Below, in pieces: positions 1 through 11,600 of a stretch of 64,000 nucleotides of DNA. Origin of the DNA: Sycon ciliatum (lineage: Eukaryota > Porifera > Calcarea > Leucosolenida > Sycettidae); the NCBI RefSeq assembly GCF_964019385.1, contig NC_088644.1, positions 35,205,351 through 35,269,350 of the forward strand. Reading direction: 5' to 3'. Within the stretch, counting starts at the first letter, position 1. Each line of letters begins with the position of its first letter. The notes beneath the pieces are model-generated. The model ran no database searches. It was not told the origin of the DNA and worked only from the letters and a program-made list of their open reading frames with translations. The position numbers were made by a program, and so were the translations under genes.

Positions 1-222
1 ACCGACCAGTGGCAACAGTATGTGGCTTCGGTGAACGGTTCGGAGGCGGTGATTGCCTTTGAAATGCTCGTGCCGCTCTACTCGCTCGTGGACAACATCA
101 ACACCATTGATGACCCGCGTGACCAGGTCACATTCGGACAAACATACAAGACAGCTACTCTTCTACACATGGAGAACGCAGTTGTGCAAGATCCGCCACC
201 AGTCGACTGCAACCAAATCTAG
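1..222 (+). CDS. 3' terminal exon of an unidentified gene (partial)
   Basis: An open frame runs from the first base of the window to a TAG stop at 220-222 and gives 73 residues, starting TDQWQQYVASVNG and ending PPPVDCNQI. Composition is balanced and protein-like, with no low-complexity runs, and no in-frame stop occurs before the end. I do not recognise the family. The 5' part lies outside the window, so the frame is inferred only from being open to the edge. No neighbouring exon is visible on this side. It could also be a chance open frame, since 73 codons is short. Confidence 0.4.
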   Translation, partial: TDQWQQYVASVNGSEAVIAFEMLVPLYSLVDNINTIDDPRDQVTFGQTYKTATLLHMENAVVQDPPPVDCNQI

Positions 223-403
223 GCGTGAACAGTGGTTACAAAACCCACCACCACCTTGAAGATTCGAACCGTCGCTCTGTCCCACAATCATACTAGTAGG
301 TTATGGACATACTACACCGTTACTTGTTCAGTTTTTTTATGTCTTTTGAAATTGAGGTTGACAAATACGAGTAATAGCCCATACAATGTATACATGTGCG
401 TAC

Positions 404-582
404 ACTATTGGTACTAGCTCTCAATACTACAATGTACATGGTATAATTATCGTTTCCCTAGATTATAATAATATCAAAATCAGATCTTGCCTGTTGAACC
501 ATTATCAGTTGTATGATGATTGCCTATTTAGGCGTGAAGCTATTGTAACAACGGTGATGCGTGCTGCCCTGTGACTAGTGGT
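404..582. repeat. Diverged duplicate of the sequence at the array's left boundary
   Basis: Positions 404-479 match 1728-1803, and 480-582 match 6968-7070, the start of unit 1, with a few substitutions. Here the two halves are continuous. In the other copy they are separated by about 5.2 kb (1803-6967), so this copy looks like the uninterrupted version. After 582 similarity to the array stops. Confidence 0.7.
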
Positions 583-1727
583 TTTCGCCCAAATGAATAA
601 GCATGCCATGTTGAACTACCGGTATGGGTAGCGTGTAGCAGCACTGGATTACTACCTACATCGTAGCTGGGATTGCCTGGGAATACTACAATAGATGGGG
701 ACAATGATTCAGATGACGCTGGAGACACCACGTCTCAATCACAGCCGCCTGCAGACTGCGCGTGTGACCAGTTTTCGCTCGTCTGCTAGTTCAGGAATTG
801 GCATCAAAAGCACCCATATCGCCAGTTTGCTGCAGATATGCCACTTTAATGCTCGGCAGTGCTAGTTTGCTAAAACAAGCATCATAATGCTACACTTATA
901 CTGCTAGCATTAGCCGCCGATGCCTAGCCATGTGGAGTTGGAAAGTTCATCGCGTGACAATTCTCAAACAATTTTACATGCATAATTATGCCGTTCACGA
1001 TCGTCGACCGTTGCCGCTGCTACCCAACAACGCAATAGCCTGTTACACGTGACGGTACACATGGTACAGTGAGTGCAATGATGGAGACATTATTTTATTA
1101 CTACATGTAGACAGTCCCGACCCCGGCGGGGCGACGCAGTGCAAAGGAGACTTGCACGTCTGTTCGCGTGAGCGACAGCTGTCGACAGGTATGAGCGCTT
1201 ACTCATACTAGCAGTGATGGGGATTCCCGGCGACAGGACACGCCTGCTTCCAGCTAGCTGTAAAAGACCCGAGGTCCAAGGACTTGACACGCGAGATGTC
1301 ATTGTCGATGTTTTCGCTGCTGAACGCGCCGAGTGAGAGTCTTTCTCTTACTACAATCTTAGGGAACACAGTGACATCAGTTGCGAGGGAGATACACATA
1401 ATTGCAAGCAAGATAATATTTTAGCTGAAAAAGACATTTTCCGAAGTGCTGACCATACTGTAGTTTCCATGGTTTCGTAGGCAAACGAAAATTATTAATT
1501 CTTTCAAGACTCTAACATGTCTCTGACCGAGTCAGTCAATCATGACCTTGATAGAAGCAAGCCCAGTACATGTACATGACACATGACACATGACACATGA
1601 CATTGTAATTACGGTAAAATCCTGCCAGAGCGCCCCTACCTCCTCGACGCTTCAGGTGGGAGTGGCGGATGGGCGAGTTCTACTTGCCGCATTCAGTGCT
1701 ACATGAAAAAGTACTCACCCTACGAAA
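583..1727. other. Intergenic, no supported gene
   Basis: I see no convincing coding exon or RNA gene in this stretch. A short tandem repeat of the ACATGAC type lies at about 1571-1603. A minus-strand open frame at 1208-1411 has a hydrophobic start but no supporting splice context, so it is not called. Confidence 0.5.
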
Positions 1728-1804
1728 ACTATTGGTACTAGCTCTCAATACTACAATGTACATGGTATAATAATCATTTCCCTAGATTATAATAATATCA
1801 AAAA
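1728..1804. repeat. Second copy of 404-479, interrupted at its right end
   Basis: This matches 404-479 and stops exactly where the inverted-repeat element at 1803 begins. The continuation of the duplicate is found at 6968, which implies that 1803-6967 was inserted here. Confidence 0.7.
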
Positions 1805-2112
1805 TTTCCCATTTCACAAGCAATGGAAAATTGTGTAGTGAAGTGGGAATTGTATAAGGAGTTGGAGGTGAGATATAACTATGTCTAGCCCTCGCGATTT
1901 ACGCGATTTCATGCTCGAACACAGCATTTTTTTAAAGTTCAATATTCTAATGAAGCTGTACTTGATGCAGCTCATCCAAGGCCCTTCAGGCCTATTTTCA
2001 TGGAGAACAAACCCAAACAGGGTGGGTGGGACATAGTTATATCTCACCTCCAACTCCTTATACAATTCCCACTTCACTACACAATTTTCCATTGCTTGTG
2101 AAATGGGAAATT
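1803..2112. mobile_element. MITE / foldback element with perfect 83-bp arms
   Basis: The arm at 1803-1885 and the arm at 2030-2112 are perfect reverse complements over 83 bp, separated by a 144-bp loop. The inner end of each arm is GGTGAGATATAACTATGTC. A related arm variant with the same 19-bp core follows at once at 2113-2147, and an inverted copy of loop plus variant arm lies at 6811-6967. It is a non-autonomous DNA element; no coding capacity is seen and the superfamily is not clear. Confidence 0.75.
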
Positions 2113-2585
2113 GCATGTCGGAGTTTCCGGTGAGATATAACTATGTCTTGTTTAAAGTCGGTTCCGCACCCTGAGCGGAAACAAGAAACTATCCCACTGT
2201 CCACACAAGGACTTAGTGAAAGTTCTAGTAAAAGGTGCGTGGCATGATAAACAAGCATAATCAGCCCACACTATGCCAGGCACAGACCACCGAATGACCA
2301 TCACTGAGTACAGATGGAATTATCATAAAACTTACGCACGGAACGGCGAGTGGAGTAGATCATACCAAAATGGAATACAACTTAGCATTGTCAACTATGC
2401 AGAATTAACGGACAATGCAAACTCCAGAGTGGGAACACCTGGGAAAACTGGTGCACCAGGTATATACAGGACCTTTGGAAAGGAAAAGGTCTGAGAAAAA
2501 CCCAAATGTGTAGGAGAAAAGAACACGGCGGACTGAAGCCGTGGACCCTATCGGCCGCAATCATGAGCGGCGGAATAACAGACTG
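2113..2585. other. Arm variant of the 1803 element followed by unassigned sequence
   Basis: 2113-2147 shares the core GGTGAGATATAACTATGTC with the neighbouring element, and its full sequence is mirrored at 6931-6967. The rest, up to the DIRS-like relic, has no recognisable gene. The 73-codon plus-strand frame at 2273-2494 resembles nothing I know. Confidence 0.4.
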
Positions 2586-5043
2586 TCAGCCAAGGACAGT
2601 CGCACCTAAGGTGGTGCCATCAGAAAAACGATGGTGTCCACACCAGCATCCGACATGGAAGTGAGGAACCACCTCAGCGGCAACGGTGCTCGGTGAGACC
2701 GGCCTGTGAGGCCGTCGGAGCGACAGCAGCAGAGGGTTGGCAGACGCGGCGGCAACGGGCGGGAAACTCTCTCTCTCTGTGCGAGCAGAATACTGCCTTA
2801 GAGCATCCACACACAACGGAGGGTGCTGAGGGCAAGCAGGGAAGACAAACTGCTTGGCTGGATCACCGACGCGCTGATTCTGGGTAAAAGTGGGGATCCC
2901 AAATAAAGCAGCGTTGACAATAATGTCCATAAAACGAACATCGAGCTTCTGCAGCTCAGAGCAACGCTGGGCACCCGTCAGAGCCAGCAGCATAGTCAAC
3001 CTGAGAGTCAGTTCTTTGAGAGACTCATGCGTGAAGGACATGTTCCGGAACCAATCCAGGACTGCCTGTACATTCCACATCCTGCCATAGCACGGCTGAG
3101 AAGGACGGGAGTGGGATGCACCGGGGAGCATATGAGACACCAGAGGATGCGGGCCAACCACAACGCCATCGATGGGAGGAAGCGTCATTGACATGGCTGA
3201 CCGGTACAACCCTAGCGTATGATACAGTCGAGCCAGACGGAATTGGGAGGTCAGAAAATCGAGGACCTCTGAGAGAACACCCAGGGAAGCAATTTGCTGT
3301 GTGGCACACCAATCACACCATTTGTTCCATGCCGACTGATACACACGGTCGGTGAGGGAACGCCATGATGCCAAGAGTAGGTTGGCAGTGTCGCCCGAAA
3401 CTCCACTGCGGCTGTTGCTAGCCCGGAGAGTTTCCATGCGACCAGGGTGAAGTGAGCTGACTGTACTGACGGGTGAACTTTGTGATCTGGACCAGCGAAC
3501 AAGACCGGAGAGGCTGACAGCACGCGCGGAATGTCCACCACTAGTGCCAAGAGAGCTGGAAACCAAGCCTGGCCGGGCCGAAGCGGAGTGACCATGACTA
3601 TGGATGGGATCTCCTGTAGAACAACCCTGGCCGGGCATTTGCCAATCAGATAGATTGGAGGGAAGGCATAGACTTGCAGGCAGGACCAGTGGAGACGGAA
3701 GGCATGGGGGCTGTGTGCATATGGGCGCCAACTGACGTACGTGTGCAGTTGAAATTTAGTGCGAGATGCAAACAGGTCGCAGGCACTCGGTCGCATGATC
3801 TGGTGATCCTGGAAAACTGACCGGTCGAGCATCCAGGCGCTGGTATCCGTGTGATGGCGAGAGTGATAATCGGCAACTGTATTCACTGCATCAGGTAGAT
3901 ATTGGGAAGCAAAGTGATATCTCTGAGCAGACTGACACCACTCCCACAGCGTGGCAGCTATCCTGTCTAATGTCGGTGATGAACGGCTGCCAGTGCGGGG
4001 CAAACAGGGAACAGCCACACGTTAGTCGAGCTGCAGGAGAATACTGCCCTGGTATAGAGAAGGCGCTAGCGACTGGACAGCATACTGGGCTGTGAGCGGT
4101 TCCGGGACATTCATGTGAAGCTGCTTCTCGGCAGATGTCCATCAGCCGCCTGTGGTGACATTGGCACAATATGCACCGGGCCCCAACCCGAATGACCTGC
4201 ACGGGATGCATCGGACTGGATGGCGAGGTTCGGTTCGGAAAGGCGTACAGGTCGCCCACTTCACAGCTGGAGATGCCGAATCCACTAATGAATCTCGGCA
4301 TGGCACTCATGACTGAGAGTAAGCCGGTAAGTGTAAAAGGGACCCTGCCGTAGGAACGTAGTCTTCAAACACTGCAAGCGACGATAGTTAAGTGATGCAG
4401 GAACCACGGCAACCATGGTGGACACCATCATGCCCACAATTGACGCAATACCCCGAAGACATACGGTGTGAGCAGCCAGCAGACGCGCACATTGTTGTTG
4501 AAGCGTGGATGCTTTCGAGTCTGGCAATGAGAACGCCATGGTGACGGAGTTGACCTGAATACCCAGGTATTGTATCTGCCTGGTTGGAATCAGATACGAC
4601 TGCATCCAGTTGATATCGAGCCCAAGACCAATCAGCAGATGAAGAATGGTAGCAACAGGGAGAAACAGGTCGGACGTTGTCCGTGCCATGATAAATACGT
4701 CGGCGAGGTAAATCACCAGGTGTAGGCCGAGCGAACGTACCATCTTCACTACAGGGTGCAGGAGCTAGTCTTGGTGGAGACTCTGGCCTCTGGGACCACT
4801 GCGCAAGCCAAACGGTAGACAGTTAAACTGGGAAATCTGTTGATACCACTGAAAACTAGAGAAACTGACGATCGAGCCGCTGGACTGGAGAAATAAGCAT
4901 CTCTTAAGTCTATCCCGATCATCACATCCCCTAGCTGCAGGTGATCCGGCACTGTCTTCAATGACTCCAGCGCGAAGTGGTGATACTACAGATAATTGTT
5001 CAGCGCTCGGAGGTTGATAATTGTGGGGGCCGGGGTTTGCCAT
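2586..5043 (-). pseudogene. DIRS-like retrotransposon relic (RT, RNase H, tyrosine recombinase)
   Basis: Read on the minus strand, pieces appear in DIRS order. At 4749-5043 is the RT palm start (GDVMIGIDLRDAYFS, then NCLPFGLRS in a shifted frame). At 4285-4749 is the RT active-site region VIYLADVFIMA and a connection region (IQYLGIQVNS). At 3400-4018 is an RNase H end and linker (NTVADYHSRHHTDTSAWML, DLFASRTKFQLHTYVSWRP). At 2586-3400 is a tyrosine recombinase (SAWNKWCDWC, LRLTMLLALTGAQRCSELQ). It is broken: RT and recombinase parts lie in several frames, the usual YLDD reads YLAD (loss of a catalytic Asp), and the last recombinase box (SDAGVDT) is in another frame from box I. No intact terminal repeats were identified, so limits are those of recognisable coding sequence. 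It is a dead copy. Confidence 0.8.
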
Positions 5044-5374
5044 TATTAAAATTATTTCTTTTCTTTTTGTTTTGTCTTCTCACATTCGTCACTCTGTGAA
5101 ATGTCACGAATGATTGCAAATTGCCATGTACCACAAAGAGCCATTGGCAAAACAAACCAATGCATGGCTCGTAATTATTATCGCCTTACTCAGGACCGCC
5201 GGATGCAGCGTTTGAGTGGTCCGGTAGTATCATGGCCGTTATACTTTCTGTAGGGTATGACGGGTACACCTGCCCTCCACAGTAGGAAACACGTGTTCGT
5301 GGCTGAAAAATTAGTCCGGTAATAACCTGACCAGCTCCGGCGGCCTGTTATTAATCGCACATCACGGCAGTATG
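5044..5374. other. Unassigned sequence between DIRS relic and minisatellite
   Basis: No gene or clear repeat seen. It may include the 5' end of the DIRS-like element, but I cannot show its boundary. Confidence 0.35.
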
Positions 5375-6105
5375 CTACAAGCACAATTGACAAACATGTC
5401 ACCCGGCAACAGCAAACGGGTGCGCGTTACAGGATTGGCCTGGCAACTTCAAACAGGCGCAATTGACAAACATGTTGCTCCGCTGGGCAACGTCAGCGGG
5501 AATGCACCAAAACAAACACAGCCCCGGCATCAGCAAACGGGAACGCCGTTACAAATATGGTGCCCCGGTAAACTCAACGGGAGCGCACTAATACAAGCTG
5601 GCCTGGTAGCTTCAAACAGGCACAACTGACAAACGTGGTGCTCCGCTCGGCAACTTCAGCGTGAGTGCACCAATACAAACACGGCCCCGGCAACAGCGAA
5701 CGGGAAAGCCGTTATAAACATGGTGCCCGGAAAACTCAACGGGAACGCACCAATGCAAGCTGGCCTGGCAACTGTAAAGCGGCACAACAGACAAATGTGG
5801 TGCCCCGCTGGGCAACTTCAACGGGAAAGCACCAATACAAACACGGCCCCGGCAACAGCAGACGGGAACGCCGTTTCAAACATGGTGCCCCGGCAAACTC
5901 AACGGGAACGCACCAATACAAGCTGGCCTGGCAACTTCAAACAGGCACAACTGACAAACGTGGTGCCCGGCTGGGCAACTCAGTCAACGGGAATGCACCA
6001 ATCATGTGACAAACACGGCCACGGCAACAGCAAACGGAATCGCCGTTACAAATATGGTGCCCTGGCAAACTCCACGGGAACGCACCAAGCTGGCCTAGCA
6101 AATGG
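5375..6105. repeat. Minisatellite, ~163-bp period made of four ~40-bp subunits
   Basis: The phrase CACGGCCCCGGCAACAGC recurs, with variants, near 5515, 5679, 5840 and 6012, spacing about 161-172 bp. Inside each period four related subunits follow in fixed order, recognisable by GCAACAGCAAACGGGAACG, AAACTCAACGGGAACGCACC, GCAACTTCAAACAGGCAC and GGGCAACTTCAACGGGAA. So a ~40-bp ancestral repeat was first amplified to a tetramer and then the tetramer was amplified. Open frames across it exist only because the repeat lacks stops. Confidence 0.8.
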
Positions 6106-6810
6106 GTACACTGTTACAACATCAGACCATCACATCAAGATGCCGCTGCGGCAACAATGTATATGTAGCAGCAATACAGCAGACATGTGAGGTGGATGTG
6201 ATTGGGACCGTTTGGCCCGCGTGCTACGCCCGAGGTGGTGGCAAGTAACACTGTCCTGATGTGAGGACTCCGAGTCGGCACTAGCATCTGAGCTCTGACT
6301 AGAACTAGACTAGTCTAGAGACTTAGAGTAGTGCTCACCCTCATCTGAGTCGGAGTATGCCGGTCTTTGACTGAGAACAGTCAGACTCACACTTGGAGGC
6401 ACTGGCAACAGTGTCCGCCGGACTCGTAGGCACTTAGGCCAAGCAGGTCGTGAGACCGTTCAGGCCGTTTAGGCCGTTAGTGCTCGTCACATTTAAGGAC
6501 GCACTATGGTGCCGACAAGGTGCCGGGCTGGAGCCACTAGCCACTCGTGTCCTGGCTTCGCCAGAAACATCACACGACCCAAAGTCACGGCGTGACTCGC
6601 GTGGACGCAAAACACTCAAAGCACCCGGCCCATCTTGGGGTGTCATCACACGCCCGCATCCACGGCTCAGGGGGTTTCGACCGCATCGGCCGGCACTTGG
6701 GCAAGGCGGCGAGCCGCCTGATCATCGTCACGCAAAGACTCTAAAAGCTTCTCCCTCGCCGAGAGTCTAAGACGGTGAGAGGAAAATATCCAAGGCACTT
6801 CTTGTTCGAG
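6106..6810. other. Unassigned sequence left of the array
   Basis: No gene is supported. A 106-codon plus-strand frame at 6450-6770 is Arg/Pro-rich and overlaps equally long frames in other phases, so it is probably not coding. A small hairpin (AGACTCT / AGAGTCT) lies at 6736-6768. Confidence 0.35.
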
Positions 6811-6967
6811 CATGAAAAAAGGCCTGAAGGGCCTTGGATGAGCTGCATCAAGTACAGCTTCATTAGAATATTGAACTTTAAAAAAATGCTGTGTTCGAGC
6901 ATGAAATCGCGTAAATCGCGAGGGCTAGACATTGTTATATCTCACCGGAAACTCCGACATGCAATCT
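6811..6967 (-). mobile_element. Inverted relic of the 1803-type MITE
   Basis: 6811-6930 is an inverted copy of the loop at about 1886-2004. 6931-6967 is an inverted copy of the arm variant at 2111-2147. The sequence between these two inverted ends (2148-6930) contains the DIRS relic and the minisatellite. Confidence 0.65.
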
Positions 6968-7095
6968 GATCTTGCCCGTTGTATTGAACCATTATCAGTT
7001 GTATGATGATTGCCTATTTAGGCGTGAAGCTATTGTAACAACGGTGATGCGTGCTGCTCTGTGACTAGTGTGCACTGGGTGATGCGTCGAATGCT

Positions 7096-7603
7096 TAGGC
7101 CTTGACCATCTTGTTGACGGATTATGCTAATATTTTCGTGAAATTATGCTTTTCGCATTGCTGAAAAAATTGCAGAATTATGCTGTTTTTATGGTAAAAG
7201 TTACCATATTATGCCGCATTATGCTCACATACGCTGCTAATGCAAAATGGTTCTGTGCAAAATAACAAGGGAATTTTTTTGTAGAGTAGGTTGTACTGTA
7301 GTACTAGTAGCAAAAGTTCAACGGGGTCAATGCATCGTCCGACCTGGCTACGACCATCACTGATTGTAGTGGACTGGACATATCATCAAGGCCAAGGGAG
7401 TCGTAAACCTACTTCCTACTATCCTAGTGCATCTACTTGTACTTGTACTTGTAGAACATGTTCAACTGTATGGAATTTGATGCGAACAGGCGGATTATTA
7501 CAATTTTATGCGATTCGTATGCAATTTGCCTCGAATTATGCGATTATTCGATTCTGGAAGGAATTATGCGAAAAATTATGCTAGCATAATCCGTCAAGGC
7601 CTA
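7096..7603. mobile_element. hAT-like MITE (unit 1)
   Basis: 508 bp, AT-rich, many ATTATGC motifs. The ends begin TAGGCCTTGAC, and both carry GACGGATTATGCTA, interrupted on the left by a 9-bp insert. An 8-bp target duplication CGAATGCT lies at 7088-7095 and 7604-7611, which is the hAT signature. No transposase. Confidence 0.8.
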
Positions 7604-7611
7604 CGAATGCT

Positions 7612-8641
7612 ACATCCATAGTTACATTATCCTCAACTAACTATTTTATTTATAATTACTTCAAAGAAGTATTTTTATTTAAAGGATCTCCCAGAGGCGA
7701 TGGCCTGTCGAGGGGATCTCCTGATGCAAATCATGCAATAGAAATAAACAGTGAGGAAAACTACACGTGTTACAGTATATGCTACATAATGAGCAATAAA
7801 CTACTTAGTGTGTGCGGATTTTGGCTAGCCCACTTCGATGCCCTAACGCCTTGTGCATGCCCTATACAACAGGTATACTTGTACTGTGATCACTTTCTGT
7901 AAAAAAAATCTATTTTCCGCTTTGCCATGATTGCTGTGTTTGCTTTCTTTCTATATAAAATAACATGGCGAGCACGGAGACACATTTATATTTTCATGTC
8001 ATGGTATGCATGCATGGTGAACGTATTAGAACTCAACTGGCACTTGGAACATTATTGTAAGTGAGATGTCTGGCTTAATCTGCATGTATCTACATAGAAG
8101 GAAACCAAACATTGGCTGAAGATGATGATACAGTGAAACTTGTCTAGTCGACTGCTCAAGGGACTTTCAAAGTGGGGTCTCTGTAGCAAGGTGGTCTCTT
8201 TATCCCAGTGGCATTTGACTGGAAATAGCATCCCTTGGTCCTGGCTGCAGTGATCTCCTGGGACAGGTGGTCGCCTTATCCGAGTGGTCGCCTTGACAGG
8301 TTTAATAACTGTACATGCGTCCAGGTGAAGACAAACAGAGAGCCAACATGTAACATGTGTAGCACGGGGACGACAACCCTTGACCTTGGCCTTGGCAGCA
8401 GTGATCAGTCGTCTACCTACCCACATACACATTCTCGTCTATGACACATGCAAGGCTGCATACTGGCGGCAAGACTCATTCGTCAAGGCAAACACAGTAA
8501 ACCCAGTCGGTCACCTCAGCTATGCTGCAACTACACGACCAACGGTGTACTAGGAAAATCTCCACAGCGCTGGACAGCACTCTTGGTCTACTGTCAACAA
8601 AAGATCTGGAAAAATCTTTTTGAATATACCTATTTCAAGTA
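7612..8641. other. 3' flank of the metalloprotease gene
   Basis: Non-coding sequence between the hAT-like MITE and the protease stop codon. AAATAAA-type strings on the minus strand near 7645-7680 could serve as polyadenylation signals for the gene, about 1 kb past its stop; this is only a possibility. Apart from a short transposon remnant (8133-8305) nothing else is recognised. The same holds for units 2-4. Confidence 0.4.
8133..8305. mobile_element. Possible short TIR element remnant
   Basis: Left end GTGAAACTTGTCTAG and right end GACAGGTTTAA are imperfect inverted repeats. The interior has repeated GTGGTCTC/GTGGTCGCC phrases ending in TTATCC, similar to MITEs with AAACCTGTC termini. No certain target duplication. 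Copies lie at 25780-25952, 41000-41172 and 58294-58466. Confidence 0.3.
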
Positions 8642-11600
8642 CTAGAATAACCTTTGACTCAGATTTGAGCCATAAAATAAATAATACAATATTTGATGAA
8701 GTTGATTGTTCCAACTAGAAACACACGCTTCTTGCCGAACTTGACACTTGACTGACTTGACTGACTTCATGTTGATAGCCGCCGAAGTCGCAACGTCTAA
8801 GTTCGTACAATCTTTGATATTTAGAAAAACCGTCGATATCCTCAGCGCAAACGCTCCGCCTTTGGCAAAGGCCCTGATCACAATATAGTAGGTCTTGGCG
8901 GGGAGAAGAGGGTGCACAACACGCGGGTTACCATCCTCACCACCATCAGTGGCTGCAGCGATGAAACGTGTTTCAATGTCAGGACCATACAGGGTGAGTG
9001 CCAGGTCAGCTTCATCGCCAGTCGTCTAAGCAGTTAAAACAACAAACACCGGAAAATCGTCCAGAACACACCTTTAACGCCCCCCCCCCCCCCCCCCCCC
9101 CAACGGTTGCACATGCAATGCTCATTTCTCACCCGCATGAGACCCGGAAAGCGAGCTATTCCGCCTCCATCTGGGGTCGCGGGCATTCCTAGTGTGTTTA
9201 CATACATCCAAGAAACTGACTGGGACCCTGAGTGAAGGCAGTCGAGAAACCTCCTGGCCGGGCCAGCCTGTTTGACACGTGAACGCACCACAACTTTCCG
9301 CCTTGGCAGCGTACATATCCCACATGCGCATTCATGACGATATTCCGCCTTGGCAGCGTACATTTCCGCAGTCCCAAATGCATGCTGCATCCCGTCATTC
9401 AATGAGGTTGTTAAACTGTCCGGGCAGGAGTGACTGTAGGTGCAGGTCGGGCTGAACTTCTCCATATAACCATGGTTTTATCCACCCATAACCTAGTTTT
9501 CAAAGCTGACGGGACTCTTTTATCGGAATTAACTTGTACTACCTCCGCGTCATTAAAATTGTCGCTTCGCACATCGCAATGTTTGTGAGTTTCTCGTCTT
9601 AGTCAGACAGTCAGAATCGCTGTTTTCTGTGTTCGAACATTAATGCGACCCTTCCTGCGCAATGTCTACGTTTTACTGAAGCCGTGGTGGTCTCAGACTT
9701 TGTCGGAGCTCTCTTCTGCACCAAACAAATCCATTGCTCTCCTCACTATTCCGCCCCAGAGCGCGTATCGTTTTTTTCTGGTTTTAGTGCCGTCCCACAT
9801 TTTTCCCGTGTGCATATATCAAGACTGCAAGCTTGGGTATAATAATCCTGGTATCTCTCCTGAATTCTAAATTCTGAAGTTGACGATGGCAAGGACAAAG
9901 TGTTCTCAAATTCCTAAAATGCGCTACGTGTGGCGCATGTTGCTGGGAATGTAGTAGGTCTGAAAACACCAACAACATCAGTAAAGCGTTTGCCAAGGAC
10001 AGAAGTTGCGAAACTGCTTACCCTATCTCGCTGGAAGGTCGTTGCAGTGTACTTGAAAAATTGCTACTTTGCCCTAATCGCCTGCCACCTGGAGGCATGG
10101 ATCGCATGAAAACGAAGTTTCTAGACCTGAATTTGAACGCCCGTGCTGAAGGGTCTGCCTCAAACTCTGATGAAGACGTCAACCTTAGCTGCAAGTGCAG
10201 CGAAGCGGGAGGTCACAAACTAAAGCTTGGTCCGTCGACAATGCTCTGCCTCAATTTCTAGCTGATTTCTTTGCCCTTCGAGTGGACAAATTAAATTCGA
10301 AAAATCGCTCTGGGTAGGGACAATTTTAATGACGCGGAGGAAGTACCCAGAACGTCTAGAAGCACATCTCTCTCTCTTTCTCTCCCTCCCTTCCTCCCTA
10401 CCTCTCTCTCTCTCTCTCCCCCTCCCCCCCCCCCCCCCATGAAAACACACATCTATCACACACATACCTCGATTGTGTACTTTCTTTTTTCTTTTGGATC
10501 ACTTGTGAACGTGAATTTCATTTCCTCTCCAGGGCTGATGTGATCTAGAGGAAACAGCAAAGTGCAAAATAATAGGAAGTTGGGCCTTATGGCATCTCTC
10601 CGAGACTGGTGCGAATCACTCGCAAAGCTCCAGTCCTGGTTCGATGCAGTCAATCAGCATGTTGATATCGTACGTACGGAATTGAGCAAGCAGCTGATAT
10701 ACTCTATCAAGCCGCGGTGATGCAGCCAGCTGTTTTGTTCTACCATGTGCACAGGGACTGTGTGACATCATAGACTCATGAATATCAGGCACGTAGGAGC
10801 AAATTCACAAACACATTACAAAATTGTATATATAGGGACACTTCCCCCATCAATGCCTTTGTAAGATGTTCAGTTCATAGGCCAGCGAAACAAAAACTTC
10901 TTGGGACGATTTACGGCCATTGCAACGGAAAGTGCTTCTACTGCAAATATCAATGATTCACAGCTCAGCGCACTAAACCAGCATTGAGCGATGCGCAGCT
11001 AGTGCGTAAGATCTCATTCATGCTAAGCAAGGGATTTTGAAGACAGTGCCTATTGTCAAAGTTTCAAAAAATAGCAGTGCTGCTGCTGCTGCTGCTCAAT
11101 GGCTGAACCTGACCATCCTGTAGTGCTATAAACTGCAAAACAGAGAGTGCCAGAATTCTGTCTGGTTTGCCTCAAAGTCATCTGCCTTTGTGGAAAGCCC
11201 CCGTCTCGCAGTTAAAAGACGCTGCCTTGGATGCTTTGTGCCGATATAGACATGCCTTGTTGTTGACTTGACCGCATAGGGATCAGTTCAGCCAATCAAT
11301 CTGAGCTCTGGGTTAACTGGGTTATTCTTAGTGCCAGCAGTCGCCAGCAGTTGTCTCAGGAATGGAGATGAATGTTTTATTAAAAGGGAGGGTAATCTTA
11401 CTCTTTGACTTGTCAGCATCTTCAGGCAGAGTCTGCGGTTCTTCCTTTGGTGGTGCTGGCTTTGTGCCAGGAGGACCGTAGAGTTTCCTCACAACGAGTT
11501 TGTCCGTCGGTGAAAGCTCTGATATCACGGGAAAATCAGAATCCTGTGTCGGCCTCCCATCAATGCTCAATATCAACCCTTTAGGAAATCTGTGCACGAC

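Noticed and set aside
1090-1411. Overlapping minus-strand frames, one with a signal-like start (MLAIMCISLATDV)
   Set aside because: The initiator is a TTG codon, no convincing splice sites join it to other exons, and no family is recognised.
5375-6190. Minisatellite considered as a CRISPR array or as a repetitive protein gene
   Set aside because: The repeats are contiguous without unique spacers, the genome is eukaryotic, and open frames exist in several phases because the repeat lacks stop codons.
6450-6770. 106-codon plus-strand Arg/Pro-rich frame
   Set aside because: Overlapping frames of similar length and biased composition suggest a GC-rich non-coding stretch.
8052-8432. 126-codon minus-strand frame identical in all four units
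   Set aside because: Conservation only reflects recent duplication of the whole unit. The frame crosses a transposon-like remnant and resembles no protein.
9034-9465. 143-codon minus-strand frame in intron D-E
   Set aside because: It runs through the poly-C tract and a local duplication (CCGCCTTGGCAGCGTACAT), its end changes with poly-C length, and it sits in a well-supported intron.
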